This document shows positions 45,261 to 58,161 of a DNA stretch of 64,000 nt, in pieces (position 1 is the stretch's first letter; each line of letters opens with the position of its first letter). The notes below the pieces were generated by a model. The model did no database searches. It had not been told where the DNA came from and saw only the letters and a list, made by a program, of their open reading frames with translations. The stretch lies in contig NW_019775384.1 in NCBI RefSeq assembly GCF_001039355.2, forward strand, positions 90,810 to 154,809, in the 5' to 3' direction. This DNA is from Lingula anatina (taxonomy: Eukaryota; Brachiopoda; Lingulata; Lingulida; Lingulidae). The position numbers and the translations under genes are program-made.

Positions 45261-46739
45261 CTAAAAAAAAAAAAAAGAAAAGATACGATATTTTATCAAA
45301 TTTATTATATCAAGATTAGATCAAAATGATAGTATTACTGGTATTTACATGCATGTCTTCCTGGCACAATCAAGAAGTCAACATTTCAGTTGCCATATAG
45401 AATAATTATAGAACCAAGGTGTATTTCCACACAAGATGGGCAGACCCAACTCCTGGGGATGGGGTGGCAGGGGGGGGGGGGGGTCTATGTACAGTAACTT
45501 TGAATTTGATACCATTTTTGGAGATTTTCACTTTACTTCATGAGAATTTCTGGTCTTTTTTTCTTTTTAAGGAGGCTCTCTCACATTAGCTTGAGTACTT
45601 TTTTACAACTCATGATCAAAATATATATCAGGCAATAAAATATCAATGAAAGCTTTGTTGCCTGGTGCCGTTTGCATTTTTTACGATGTAATGTACATAC
45701 TTACTACTTGCTTAAGAACTTTGTGACATTTTTTGGGATGCTACTTCTTGAAAAACAAACTGGATCACCTTCAAATTTTTTCATATTTTTTGTTCATATG
45801 GTAAGTATGTTTTGTATTACAATTTTTACCAAAATTGCTAGGGCAGAAATGGTGTTTCTGAAACATGAGAGCCTCCTTTAATGAAATTAGTAATTTTTAC
45901 AAAGGCACATGGAAAAGATAGGCAAAAAGCAAATGATAGTAAATTTCAATATGAGAGCAATCATAAGTAAAAAAAAATTGGATGATTAAAAATACATTAA
46001 AATGCATCCATACCAAATGACAAACAGTTGAGGCTTTGACTTATGATCATAGAACAGTGACTACGATTATCAATTATACATTTTTCAATTTCTCAACTAC
46101 AGATTTTTAGCATATGTTATGAGCTATTCCATAATGGTTGTTGCTTTCCAAATGGGTTTTTGATGGCATCAGTTAAAAAAAGTGTGACGACAGCCATCGA
46201 TAAAAATGCACTTTCATAATAATGACTCAATTCCCTGACATAGTATTCCATTTCATCTTTTTATTTCTTTTTTTTCTTTCCAAATCTTGTGTAATATTCT
46301 GAGGATATGGGGAACATACCAGAATCACGCAATTTTCAGGTCTCACAAACCATTCAAAACATTCTTTATGGCAAGTGTCTGTGACGTTAAAACTGGCACA
46401 ATGCCAAGTGCCCGTAAAATTGGAGTTGGGGCCAATAAATTTTGATAAGATATTCAGTTACTGGTCATGGCCACTTGTGTTTCTGCCTTTGGCCAGTAGA
46501 TTCTTAATCTATGGGAACTTGATGGACAAGCATGCTAAAAAGTTTTTTCACACTGACTTCATTAACTGTTCCTTGGAGAAATTCATTTGTCTAAGCTGGT
46601 TATAAATACATCATATATATTTTTTTGGAAGCCAAAAAGGAGTTTAATGCCTTTATTAGAATATATTTGTTAGGCCAAAAAGTGAAGTACTTAAAATGTG
46701 AAATTGATTAATTTTTTTTAAAGCTAGGGACCATTCCCA

Positions 46740-46960
46740 TACCCTATTTTAGTAGCAGGATTGATCTATCTCAGACGTGTTTCTTGCTAAATTGTATTTA
46801 GTTTAAGCGTGCATGAAAGTTATTTATCCCCCTAACAGCTTCAGTGGGCATCACAGACATTTAAGCTGCTTAAACTGAATGCAATTTAGCAAGAACCCCC
46901 TCGGAGTTAGATCGATTCTGCTAGTACAACAGGTTTATGGGAACCCAGTCGAAGGGTGTT
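46740..46960. mobile_element. Foldback copy, GATCGATC family
   Basis: Left CCATTCCCATACCC and GATTGATCTATCTCAGACG; right GAACCCCCTCGGAGTTAGAT and GGTTTATGGGAACCC. Centre CAGTGGGCATCACAGACATT. Layout as at 29935-30160. Confidence 0.75.
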
Positions 46961-48108
46961 CACAGAACCTAGTTCAAATTTTGATTTACAGCCCACTTTA
47001 GCCATGTAAGTTATAACACAGCCCCACTGCACCCTGGGAAGCCAGCAGTGTCCACAATGCCCCCAAAGACTGGTTCCCCTTTAAGAGACCTTTGATTGAG
47101 ATTTATCGTGTACTGATCTGTCAGGCCTATTAATATTGTCACATACCCTTCTATGATACAATGAAATCCAGATGACTGTACCAGTATATATATTTTTGAG
47201 TGATGCAGGGAAATTTCAGTCCCATAAGCAGGTACATATGGATCGAAGTTTGAAAATGAAGAAGTTGGCACGTATTGAATCTGAAACTCAGCTGGGGTAC
47301 ACTCAAGATAATTTTGGGTCTGGAACATGTCACAGGTGACAAGCCTATTTCACTAGGGATTTAAACATCTCATATCCTGCTGAGTCACATATTTGAACCA
47401 ATGACAGAAGGGAGGGTCCATATATTGTGCATCGGAGATTCAAAATGTCCATGAATCAATTGGGTTGCCTGGTGACAAATTTGAGACTGCTGACAGTTTT
47501 CGTTAAAAGCCCATCCGAAAGTGCCTATAATTGGAAGTGGACGTTGAAAATCAATACAAATTCACTTGTAGCTTGGTTGACATATAGGCTGAAGCCGCCA
47601 GGTTTAATATTAAGTAATCTGGAGATTACCATCATTAGTCTATTTCTTTCTTCAACGATATGAAGATTTAATACAAGGCATCTAAGAAATGGTGCGTTTC
47701 TACTGAAGATGTCCAATCGCTTTTTTGGCTTAATTTTTTTTTGTATCTCGATTGCCCGAGTTCTGCATATATGTTTGAGAACATAAAACATTATTTTTCT
47801 GAAGCAGATTTATGGACTATTGATCAATAATAAAGAAACATGTAGGAATCTTTTTAGTGTTAATTTCTTGCTGTATCCCAACATAAAAGCTTGATTTGCA
47901 TCACTGATGAAATACTGTATATAATATTATGTTGTTCTGATAAGAGACGGTACCATTTGGTTATCCAATTCATATGTCAGTATTGCATCTAACAATTTAA
48001 AAGCATGTGTCACTATGGCAAGTTTTGCTGATTGGCTGTGAATGGAGGGCCAGTATTTGGCAAACATCTGGGCCATAGCCTTAGCCAACATTTAGGCTAA
48101 AATTAGTC

Positions 48109-48460
48109 AAACATTTGGGACATCAACTGAACCAGCATTTGGTACATGTACTGAACCAGCATTTGGGACACCAAATGAAACAGCATTTGGTACATATACT
48201 GAACCAGCATTTGGGACACCAAATGAAACAGCATTTGGTACATGTACTGAACCAGCATTTGGTACATCAACTGAACCAGCATTTGGGACACCAAATGAAA
48301 CAGCATTTGGTACATGTACTGAACCAGCATTTGGGACACCAAATGAAACAGCATTTGGTACATCAATTGAACCAAAATTTCGGACATCTACTGAATCAGC
48401 ATTAGGGACATCAACTGAACTAGCATTTGGGACATCAACTGAACCAGCATTTGGGCTACC
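48109..48460. repeat. 24-bp coding-length minisatellite
   Basis: About 14 copies of a 24-bp unit near AACCAGCATTTGGTACATGT plus ACTG, alternating with a GGGACACCAAATG variant. The period is a multiple of three and the unit lacks stops, so several frames on both strands stay open; one minus frame reads repeats like PNAGSVDV. The open frames are a by-product of the repeat. Confidence 0.95.
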
Positions 48461-48873
48461 ATATGGGCAAATTTTCCTCGTATGAGAACTGGAACATATA
48501 TCTTCACACAATATGTTTTCATAAAAAAGAAAAATAAAAAAAGACATTTTCCTTAGAAATTGTTTGTTTTTACTGATGACCCATTCCATTAGGATTTCTG
48601 AGAAAATGTGCTGCTGGAAGTTACCATTTGATAAGTAAACAGAACATCAATGAGTCAAATTAAATGTACTGTGGCCCCAAGGGTCCAAAACAAAAGACAT
48701 CATTTGCAGGAATTCTTGGTAAATTGAAAAGTATAATGTACTAAATAGAACCGTTTTGCAGGGTTTTACTAGGGCAGACATCAAGAACACAACACATAAA
48801 TAAATGTGAACTGCTCCATCTCTGGGTCTTTTCTTCTCAACACTCACCTTGTTATTATCAGTGAGGGTACAGC

Positions 48874-48976
<103 letters not shown>

Positions 48977-49184
48977 ACTCACTAACTCTATGTGTTTGAT
49001 TATCTGACAATGTCTGTCACAATACTTAATTAACAGAGGTGGTTTTCTGCTGGGCTGGTGATCCAACAGTGACTATGTATGTTTCAAGTACTACATGTAG
49101 ATCCAAAGTACAGTTAAAGAATCATATTTTACTTTGAGTGCATGTGAACAAAATTGTTTCTATGGTGACTGACATAAGTGGCTG

Positions 49185-49490
49185 AAGTGGATTCAAGGAA
49201 TTGCTTGATACATCTTCAACTGAAGAAGTTTATGTTGATTAAAATGAGTGGTTGGTTGGGACTTGATTAAAAGTATTGTCTGTTACACCTTTAATTGGAT
49301 AGGTTCGTGTTGTTTGGCAATTGGTTTAATTGGATTCAAGGAATTGCCTCATTCAACTTTGAATACAAAGGTTAGAGATGACTGATAAGTGGACGAATAC
49401 CTTTAATTGGACAGGTTTTGGTTGATTGAAAAATAGTTGGGTTTGATTCAAAGGATAACCAGAAGCACCTTTGATTGGCAAAACACTATA
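49185..49490. repeat. Degenerate tandem repeat, about 75-bp period
   Basis: GGATTCAAGGAATTGC twice, and CACCTTTAATTGGATAGGTT / ACCTTTAATTGGACAGGTTT / CACCTTTGATTGGC, show a drifting tandem unit. Confidence 0.55.
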
Positions 49491-49522
49491 TTTCCTCTGC
49501 TAGAAACTTGAGCTACCTAGTC

Positions 49523-49532
49523 TATATATATG

Positions 49533-49620
<88 letters not shown>
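49523..49620. repeat. (AT)n microsatellite
   Basis: About 40 AT units after a short TATGTATG lead-in. Confidence 0.95.
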
Positions 49621-49621
<1 letters not shown>

Positions 49622-51531
49622 TACAAACTTTTTTAGACAAAGGAGCTAGGAGGAAGGTTATGTCAGATAATTCATCACATCATAAATATGACTAAATATT
49701 TCAATTGCAGAAGAATTTGACAAATCCATGTGACTGTGAGAAGTTCCTGTTGCTATAAGAAAACACAACTGCTTTATTAAATAGACACCAAAGCTGACAA
49801 ATATACAGACATTTAAAAATAAGTTTTATATGATAATCTCCCTTATTCTGGGGTCTGATGTGCTGTTGAAGATCCTGCAGTTTTTTCAATTTTTGACTTA
49901 GGAGCAATATATAAAGTTTTTTTTTATAAAAATGATGTAAATCATTTTAAATGATATTTCAATAGATGTATTGGCCATCATGTAATCACCATGTTCTATA
50001 ATCTTACAAAATTAGTTTAATTTCACTCCTTTATTTGTGATATAATCATATCACCATAGTTCTTGTTTTTCTGAGGTTCTTAAGCCTCCATGTTATTGAC
50101 CAGATTCCGAATGGATTTCCTTGAAATCCAAAAAATTTGCAACAAGTGGCAATTACTTGGAGTTCTCATGCCGCAGGTGAATTCATCTGGCACTATATTA
50201 AGCACAATCAAAGCACTAATCTAACGTGCTATAATTTCATTTTTGAAATCTCAATACAGCCATCCAAATTATTGATTCTAAGCAAGGCAATATTGTGATA
50301 AAACCAATGACCTAGAGGCTTTTCATTCATGTGTCATCTTATTTAAATGTTTTGACAATGGGAACAAATGACCCTTACATCCTGACAACATGACTCCAAG
50401 TCATGAAATTGAACAATTTATCTAATAATACTCTAACCTGACCAATTTACTAGGTACAATACCATGCTATTACAGTGTGGAATAAAGCCAGGCTCACTTT
50501 ATTATGGCCTGCCTATACCTAGTGGCAAAAAGGGAATCTATAAAGTCATAAAAAGAGAAAAATGTCCTGCTTAGCTACAGAAATCTATACATTTATTGAT
50601 GGAGCCAAAAATACAAAAAGTGGAGAATAAGTCTCAGATAAGACAGAGATGACATTAAACCTTATAAAATACTGAAAATGCAAGCATGGAGATGGACAGC
50701 TCTACTAGTATATGGAGGGATGGGGTGTCTGGAGACATATCCCTAATGCATTATAATTCCTAATTATAGGAATAAAGCCAATCTAATCTGTGTGCTGCCC
50801 TGCCCAACAACATACGGGTACAATTTCTAACCAAATGACAGCCAATCCGTTCTCTCTGTTATCCAACCCACTGCCTAACTTGTATACATGCTATAATACA
50901 ATGTCTAACCATAGGTAACCATTCTAATCCCTCTGCTGTCCCACCTCAGTAACTAAAATGAACTATGTGTCATTACATTTTAATGGTGATAAGTTCTACA
51001 AGGCCTTCAGGGCAGCACTACATGAAGCATGCTACCCACTAGAAATACAGCCAACAACCAACCTCATATAGAATAATAAAAATTCAATCCAACTTCATTA
51101 CTCCAATGCATGCTCTTACGTTCAGGGGTGAGGCAAAGTTTACTTTATTAATGACCAAAGATTTTGCCAAGTCAGGAATTATTGATTGAATCCCGTTAAT
51201 CACACTACTGTGCACAGAGGACTACATATCTGCAGGCTGGAAAAGACATCTGGCAAATAGCTTCTACATCACTCACAGTGGTAGACTAATATATATTTGT
51301 AGTATGTCATGAGACAGGTAATTTGTTCTTATTTCAAAGTATTAAAACTGCTACTCATGGCTCCAAATAGTGATTTTCAAGCTTTTTCTGAGAAATCTCA
51401 GCCATTATATATCCATATCCTTGATCACTGTGATTTATGATATGCTGATGATGTAATCTTATTACATGAACTGGAGAAGTTCTATCCTGTTTGTCTGAAG
51501 TTGGATCATTTCCCCTTTCTTTGCTTATTAT

Positions 51532-51809
51532 GCCCCATTCAGAATAGATGATCCGAGTACTAACTGATCCACCAGATAAATGGCTGACCCACTACAAAAG
51601 CGATGCTGCTAATTCCATGATGGTCTCCCCACCTCCACACTTGCCATCGCTGCAGGGGCCTAACAATTAAACCTAGATTTATTCCATTTAATGGTGCGTG
51701 TAGAGGCCAGGAGTCCATTGAGAATCAGCGGCATCACTACTGAAGTAGGGTTGGCCATATTAAGTTGTTGGATCAGTTAGTACTTGGATCAACTATTCTG
51801 AATGCCCCC
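51532..51809. mobile_element. Foldback element with ~115-bp arms
   Basis: Left GCCCCATTCAGAATAGATGA and GAGTACTAACTGATCC; right GGATCAGTTAGTACTTGGATC and TATTCTGAATGCCCC. Similarity between arms continues to CCTCCACAC / GTGTAGAGG near the centre. Confidence 0.8.
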
Positions 51810-51851
51810 TTAGACACCTCGACTATATTAAATTTAAAAGGGTGAATTTCT

Positions 51852-52674
51852 GGTACTTTTGTAGTATACCCCCCACCCTGTAACTTTCGCTTTTCAAATA
51901 GTTTTTTACAGTTTTTTACATTTTCTTGTTCATCTAGCTATGTCAAAACTGTTTAAATGAAATGTTTTTGTAATTACCTGTGGTCTTTTTCAAGTTTTAA
52001 TCAAGTTTAATCCAGCCCATTGAAATACAATGTGAGAATCTACCATGCATCTTGCAGTCAATAACTTGCCGCATTTTCATTGGCTAACTCTAAGGTTACA
52101 TGCCTTTCAGTTTTGACTTGTACTATAGACAGTGGGGAAAACACATTTGAAAATTGTTTTAAAGAAATTCAGTAAATATTAAAAGGATTATAAAGCTTCT
52201 GTGATGTCCCATCATTATAAAACATTTTGTTTTCTCAATGGAAATAAAAACTTGAAGTCAAATTCAGCCCCTTTTTATTATTCATGTTCTTTCTTAACAT
52301 AGGCATAATCAGATTTATACATTGTATACTTGGCCTTCCTCTGTGAAATTTGTTAGCTTCTTGTTCACATGAAATCATTTTCACATAATAGGGATGATAA
52401 GTACAAAACTTGAGTCTGGCAAGTCATGTAGCCTTAGAGTAAGCCAATGAAAACGCGGAAAGTTATTGACTGCAAGATGCATGGTAGATTCTCACAATGT
52501 ATTTCAATGGGCTGGATTAAACTTGATTAAAACTCGAAAAAGACCACAGGTAATTACAAAAGCATTTTATTTAAATAGCTTTGACATAGATGAACAAGAA
52601 AATGTAAAAAAAACTGTGAAAAACTGCTTGGAAAGTGAAAGTTACAGGGTGAGGGGGTATTCTACAAAAGTACC
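51852..52674. mobile_element. Large foldback element with ~272-bp arms
   Basis: Arms at about 51852-52123 and 52401-52674 are inverted copies: GGTACTTTTGTAG...CATGCATCTTGCAGTC against GACTGCAAGATGCATG...CTACAAAAGTACC. The ~277-bp centre is unrelated AT-rich sequence. The plus-strand open frame across the right arm has no recognisable product. Confidence 0.85.
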
Positions 52675-52770
52675 GAATTTCTTGCTTCATTTACTACAGA
52701 GGACTGTTTGTCTTTATATACGAAAAGCCTGGATGAACAGATTTACCTTCAACATTCCGATATATATATA

Positions 52771-52949
52771 CAGACCCGTAGCCGGGGGAGGGGGGGGGGG
52801 GGCTCAGGGGGTTCGAAAGAACCGCCCCTTTTGTCAGGGAGAGGTCCATTTTGGGTAAAATTTGATCTAGGTACACATAAGTTTCATTGTAAAAGGTCCA
52901 CTTTTTCAGAAAAAGACCCCCCCTTTTGAACTTGCTGGCTACGGGCCTG
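52771..52949. mobile_element. MITE-like element with CGTAGCC TIR, opposite orientation to 33086-33253
   Basis: Ends CAGACCCGTAGCCGG and CTGGCTACGGGCCTG, flanked by ATATA on both sides. The interior GGTCCATTTTGGGTAAAATT and GGTACACATAAGTTTCATTG are the inverse of the copy at 33086. Confidence 0.85.
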
Positions 52950-53579
52950 ATATAGATGATTGATTTTGATTTAGATGATGAAAAAATGAACTTAACATAC
53001 AGCCTTTGTTAAGTCGATTTTGATTGCTTTTTAAATTCTCCAGGGATGATTTCATTTTGGTAGAGAATATACTACCATGATGGAAAAATCTAAGCATTGA
53101 TTTTGCTTTCTTGTTAGCCAATTTGTCAAGTTCTTCTTTCTTTTACATACAACTTCTAAAATCAAAATTTGATGACGAATGCACTCTGTATTAAAAAATA
53201 ATAATAATAATAATCATACATAAACATTATATACATATATACAAATATATGTGCAATGGCCCCAGATTTCCTGATAATAGTCACTGACCTAAATAGAAAA
53301 CAACCATATGCTTATAGAACAAAATGGAAGCTATTTACAAATATCATCACCACAAAAAAAAAAACTCATAAAATCCATTAGACTTGAACCCTTAATCCTG
53401 CCAAGCCCCGGGGAATTAATTAATGCACATCATTGCACCCAGACAACTTTCTTAAAAACTAAAAACACTTGGTGAAGCTATCTCCTATAGATGCACCTTA
53501 GAAATCTGTTGCAATGAGAACTAGACTGCAACTGGCTTAAGCCAGTGGCGGAGGATTCCCCTGCAAAATAGGCGTGGAA

Positions 53580-54200
53580 ATGCTCTTACAAGGTCATGTG
53601 AAGGTCATGGGTTAAATTTGACCCAATATTCTGAAAGAGCATGTGCAAATTGGGGGGGGGGGGTCAACAAAACATCACTTTTAGCCCACGTCAATAATTC
53701 TCCATGAAATAGCCGAATGACCTTGAAAATGAGGGTCAAGGTCAAATTTGACATTTGATTTGGGGGTTTTGGGTATATGTTTGGGGTAGTTTACTATAGC
53801 ATGCTATGACCAAAAACCAGTGTTTCATGGAGAAATTGCCAAACTCAAGATTTCTGCAATGTCATAAATATTTAAAAATCGATATTAAAAAAAGTAATTA
53901 AGCAGTTGCTACCAAAGTACGGCTAACCTTAGATAAATATATAGGGCATCATTTGCCACTATGATTGGGGCTCTGGGCCTTCAGATTTTTGAGCCCGTTT
54001 GGCCATTAGCCACCTTGACCTTGACCTACTTGCATAAAAGTAGGTCATTATCTGTGGATTCACCTCAGTATCTCTGGCCATAAGGCCCATAGCCATATGG
54101 CTTATACTTTAGGCCTAATGGCAATTACAAATTTTACAAATTTTGCCTTTAAAAGCCCCTGTGACCTTGAATAGTAGGTCAAGGTCACTGAAACTGGGTC
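53580..54200. repeat. Repeat-like stretch rich in AGGTCA/TGACCT half-sites
   Basis: Contains AGGTCATG twice, GACCTTGAAAATGAGGGTCA then AGGTCA, CCTTGACCTTGACCTACTTG, GTAGGTCATT, and TGACCTTGAATAGTAGGTCA then AGGTCACTG. Such TCAAGGTCA-like sites form spaced and abutting direct repeats. It resembles dispersed repeats I have seen in marine invertebrate genomes (recollection, not a search). Confidence 0.55.
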
Positions 54201-55637
54201 TGTGGCATATTCTTACCATAGGCTACCTATGTAAATTATTTCAGATTTTTTGCGAAAAAAAACGCGTGGAAAGAATAATAATAACTATAATACTACCAAA
54301 AACAATAGTATTCCCCTATGGGGAATCCTAATTATAAAAGCTCAATGAGTAACTGTTCAACTGATTTGCTTCACACATGTGCAGATACCTGAAGGTATGC
54401 ATCATAAAAATGGCTGTTGTTTCAGATGGCCATACTAAAACCCATTGACAGGTAATATCCATTTTCAAAGGAAATGAAAACGCTGGCTTATTTTCTTATA
54501 AAACAACCAAAAGAAATCGAGCAGTGCTGTAAGATATCTTTTGTTCAAGCCGCAGGGCATCAATCGATAAATGTTCATTTTTTATTTCGTGTGCACTCAT
54601 TTGTGGCACATTGCCCAAGACTGGTTTTAAGTGTTTTCAGATGGTAATTGCTTTATTCTTGAAACTTTCCATAATTTTATATTTCAAAAATGGATTTTTT
54701 CATTACATATATATAATACAATCATTTAATTTTTTAAAAAAAAAAGTATGGAAACATTAAAGAATGCCATGAACAGATAAGATTTGGTCACACCACATAC
54801 TGGCAGTCCCTACGTTGATTGAGTTGACCAAAAAAAGGGAGGGGGGGACTAGAAAAAAATTTGATATCTTTGAAGGATGTCTCCTTGTAAAATCTCACCA
54901 GTACCTGTCTCCATTATAAACCAGCAACCTTTTAATCAGAAAATCATGTTCACTAGCATTACCAAGAATCATTATTCCAATAACTCAGTCAGCTGAACAA
55001 AGTTAAGGCAAATCTAGATCTTTTCTCCATACCAACATATTAAACAAAGGTAGTCTTTCACATAATTCAATTACCAACTCCTGTTTTTCAGAATTAAGTA
55101 CATTTCCTTTTCCCATTATTGGCACGACGAGGCCGAGCACGCATTTCAATAGAATCAGATACAACATGTAATCTATTTCTGATGCCACTTTATATTTCTG
55201 GCACTGAGAAATGGCTAATGAAGTTAATAACAGACAGTTGCTGCCACAAAGAATAGAATTAAAAGATGTGCATGTGTGTTTGCAAAGCAGAGAATGGCAC
55301 AGTTGGTGGATACGGGACACACATGTAAAACGGATGGCATAATATACAGCATATAGTTCTAATGCCTACCATGCTGAAAAATCATACGAGAAATTTGATT
55401 AATAGTAATGAAATAAGTGAAATACATTTTCATGTTCATTTATTTCACTTAGTCATATGAGAGCATTAGATGACTATTAGCATTTAATAATGTGATTTTT
55501 GCAAAAAAAAAAAAAAAAGCTCTTTGCTCATTTCAAAACTGAAAATTGAGCTTTTCATTATATGCCAGTTCATTCCTTATTCTGTCTGAATTTTCACAAA
55601 GGAGATGATTCTTTTTTAAATCAAAATTTTGTTTTAC

Positions 55638-55719
55638 CTTTCTCAGTTTTGGTAGTCCAGTTGCTTGTACACTGAGGTCATATATCCTTCTGCTGATCTC
55701 AGCAGTCCACGCCTTGAAA
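55638..55719 (-). CDS. CACNA2D3-like: alpha2/delta exon 1 of window (N-terminal, after signal peptide)
   Basis: Encodes FKAWTAEISRRIYDLSVQ and ends GLPKLRK. This matches the start of the mature alpha2 chain (family pattern S-W-x-x-x-(I/L)...G...L). It begins in phase 2 with a single T, so a 5' exon with the initiator Met and signal peptide must exist upstream. The acceptor follows a T-rich tract and the donor is AAAG|GTAAAA. It ends in phase 0 and joins directly to the exon at 45153. Confidence 0.85.
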
Positions 55720-57907
55720 CTAAAAGAATAAAAATGAAAATACAATATTATGAGATTTATCTGCAAAACAGCAAGCAACTGCTGCCAATTACAGTATACA
55801 GCGTTTAAATATACAATTAGGGCGAATTCCCACTGAATCTATTGGTCTGCGTAGATACACACAACACACACACACAATTGTTGTTTTTTTTTTTTTTGGT
55901 AAAAAATGTGGAAAAAATTTCAGCATTTAACCAAAAAAAAAATCTTTGTTAATTCTTTTTTTTTTTTTTTGTTTCTTAACCTGAAAGTAACATGATATAA
56001 TTTTGCCAATATGCCCTTGGATAAGCAGCAATATTAATTTAAGTTCATTTCATTTTGGTTATGTAAACCACTGTTTCCACCACTGGTAACATAAACAACA
56101 CCTAGCGATACGAACACCGTCAGTGCAGGGTGTCACTGACACATATCTGTGAGCATAATGAAAAAAAGTAGATATTTCGCTAACTACAAGGGTGAAAATG
56201 GGCACTCCAATCAGCATAATCTCATTTTATTCAGTCATTCCATTTAAGTGATGTTACAAATGAGGTTTGTCAGCCTAAAAGAATCAATGGCTACTTTTAA
56301 TTTCTAGCAACAAACTTGAGCAATACAGCTGTACCAGTACAATTTGAGGTATAGGAACGTGTACCTCTCCAGGGTCGCTGCTCCAATTACGTAACGTACC
56401 ATTAAATAGTCTTCTTTTATACCCATGCCAAGCCGTGTGTTAAAAGCAATATCTTGTTCAGTGCATTATTATTGAGAGCTATGGATATTTCGACAGTTTG
56501 ATGTACCTAGTAGTTCTGTTTGCTCTAAATTAATGCAATAACCTGATCCAAGCCTAGTGTAGTATCCATTAATTGATTGATCTGTTTCTCCCAGTCATTT
56601 ATTCATCTATCCATCCATTTGTGTAAACTACATATTATCTTCTCTGTACTGCTACATCAAAACATGTCGATTTTAAAAACACATGCATTTATGTTTCATG
56701 TATATATATATATATATATGGCTATAAAGGATTGGGCATCCAATACATGACAAGAAATGAGATATTGACTTTATTCCTCCTCATGTCACATCATTCATTC
56801 ATAAACATACTGAACTACTGACAGATCAGTTTTCAAACTGGTCCATAAAAGCTTCGAAAATGACTATATTTAATTATTTCCTTGTCAACAATCGATACCA
56901 TTTTCTGTGTCTCTATCTAGGACAAAAATCAACAGCGAAGAAAAGGGACTCCTGCTCCTGCCTTTACTTTGGGGTACCTAATCAAGGTTCACGGAAGGCC
57001 CAATTAGGACCATTTCTATCTAAGCTCACAGCGATGAGTCAGACATGTAATCAAGACCCTTTTATGAATTAAGGATCCAAATATCTGGGCCCACAGGTAA
57101 AAAAAAACATGTAAAGTCTCTTCAGAAAATATATACATATATATATATATATACTCTTCTCCTCATTACACAAAGGCCAATAAAATCTGTAGGTTCCAAA
57201 TAAAGTCTACTAAAGTCACTACAGACTAATAAATTATCAAAGACAGAAACTTCCATAAGGAATACACCCTGTATTTCAAAAGTACCTGAAGTATTCATTC
57301 CATAATCAATTATTAATTTTATAAACACTTTATACACTATAGGTGAAGACCGATATCTAAAAAATACCTATGTCATAATGCATATGCAGTATATGACAAT
57401 ATCTACAAGTGGAATGCATATAGGCAAAAAATACATAGTACCACCTATATTGCAATTAAATTGGAGGTGGCACACGTACAGTACTCCACACAATTAACAG
57501 ATATACATGTATTTCCATGGAGGTCGACCTGAAAGTTAACTGTCTGGAGGATCCCTGTGCTGCCATCAACTTGATTATATGACGAAGTCAATAATTAAGA
57601 TCCAATCATAACTAGAGGATCAGAGAGGCGATACCGCCTCCAGATATTGTACCACCAGCTGGAGCAAGCGCATTCGTACAGACCCCCACATACACAAAAT
57701 AAGGAACACAGCCACCAGTCNGTTTCGCAAGAACCTATAGGCCATAGATGACTAGCCAAACTGAACATATACTGTGCTTCACAAAGAACCTTGGCGGTCC
57801 CTCTACTCAAGTTTCAGTTTCAAATCAAACTAGAATACCCAAATTTCATTCTCATGGAACTAGATTTATATATGCAATGATGTTTTCAGTATGTCAACTG
57901 TATCTAA

Positions 57908-58161
57908 GATCCCATTCCCATAGCTACCTAGATCGATCCAACTCTGCGGAGACTTTTGCTGAGTGCAATCAGCTTTTCTGAATGACACAAACTCCTCTTC
58001 TTGAAATTTCCAATGAACTTGTATAATCACCAGCTTTTCTGTGTTCTACTCAACGTCAGGAATAGGCACATCATTCAGTTCAGCTGATTGCACTCAGCAA
58101 GAGTCCCTGCAGAGTTGTATCAATGTACGTAAACCCATGGTGTCTATAGGAATGGGACGTA
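57908..58161. mobile_element. Foldback copy, GATCGATC family
   Basis: Left CCCATTCCCATAGC, TAGATCGATCCAACTCTG and CTGAGTGCAATCAGC; right GCTGATTGCACTCAGC, CAGAGTTGTATCAATGTACG and CTATAGGAATGGGA. The arms are clear inverted repeats. Confidence 0.8.

Noticed and set aside
47011-47328. 105-codon minus-strand open frame
   Set aside because: No family similarity and no matching splice phase with exons 1 or 2; treated as chance.
48107-48589. 160-codon minus-strand frame with octapeptide repeats
   Set aside because: Openness is explained by a 24-bp minisatellite without stops; other frames of the same array are open too.
52466-52858. 130-codon plus-strand open frame
   Set aside because: Lies in the right arm of a foldback and runs into an unrelated TIR element, so it is not a coherent gene.
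57595-57981. Possible retroelement fragment around the N at 57721
   Set aside because: Slight resemblance only; no reverse transcriptase motif, LTR or tail could be identified.
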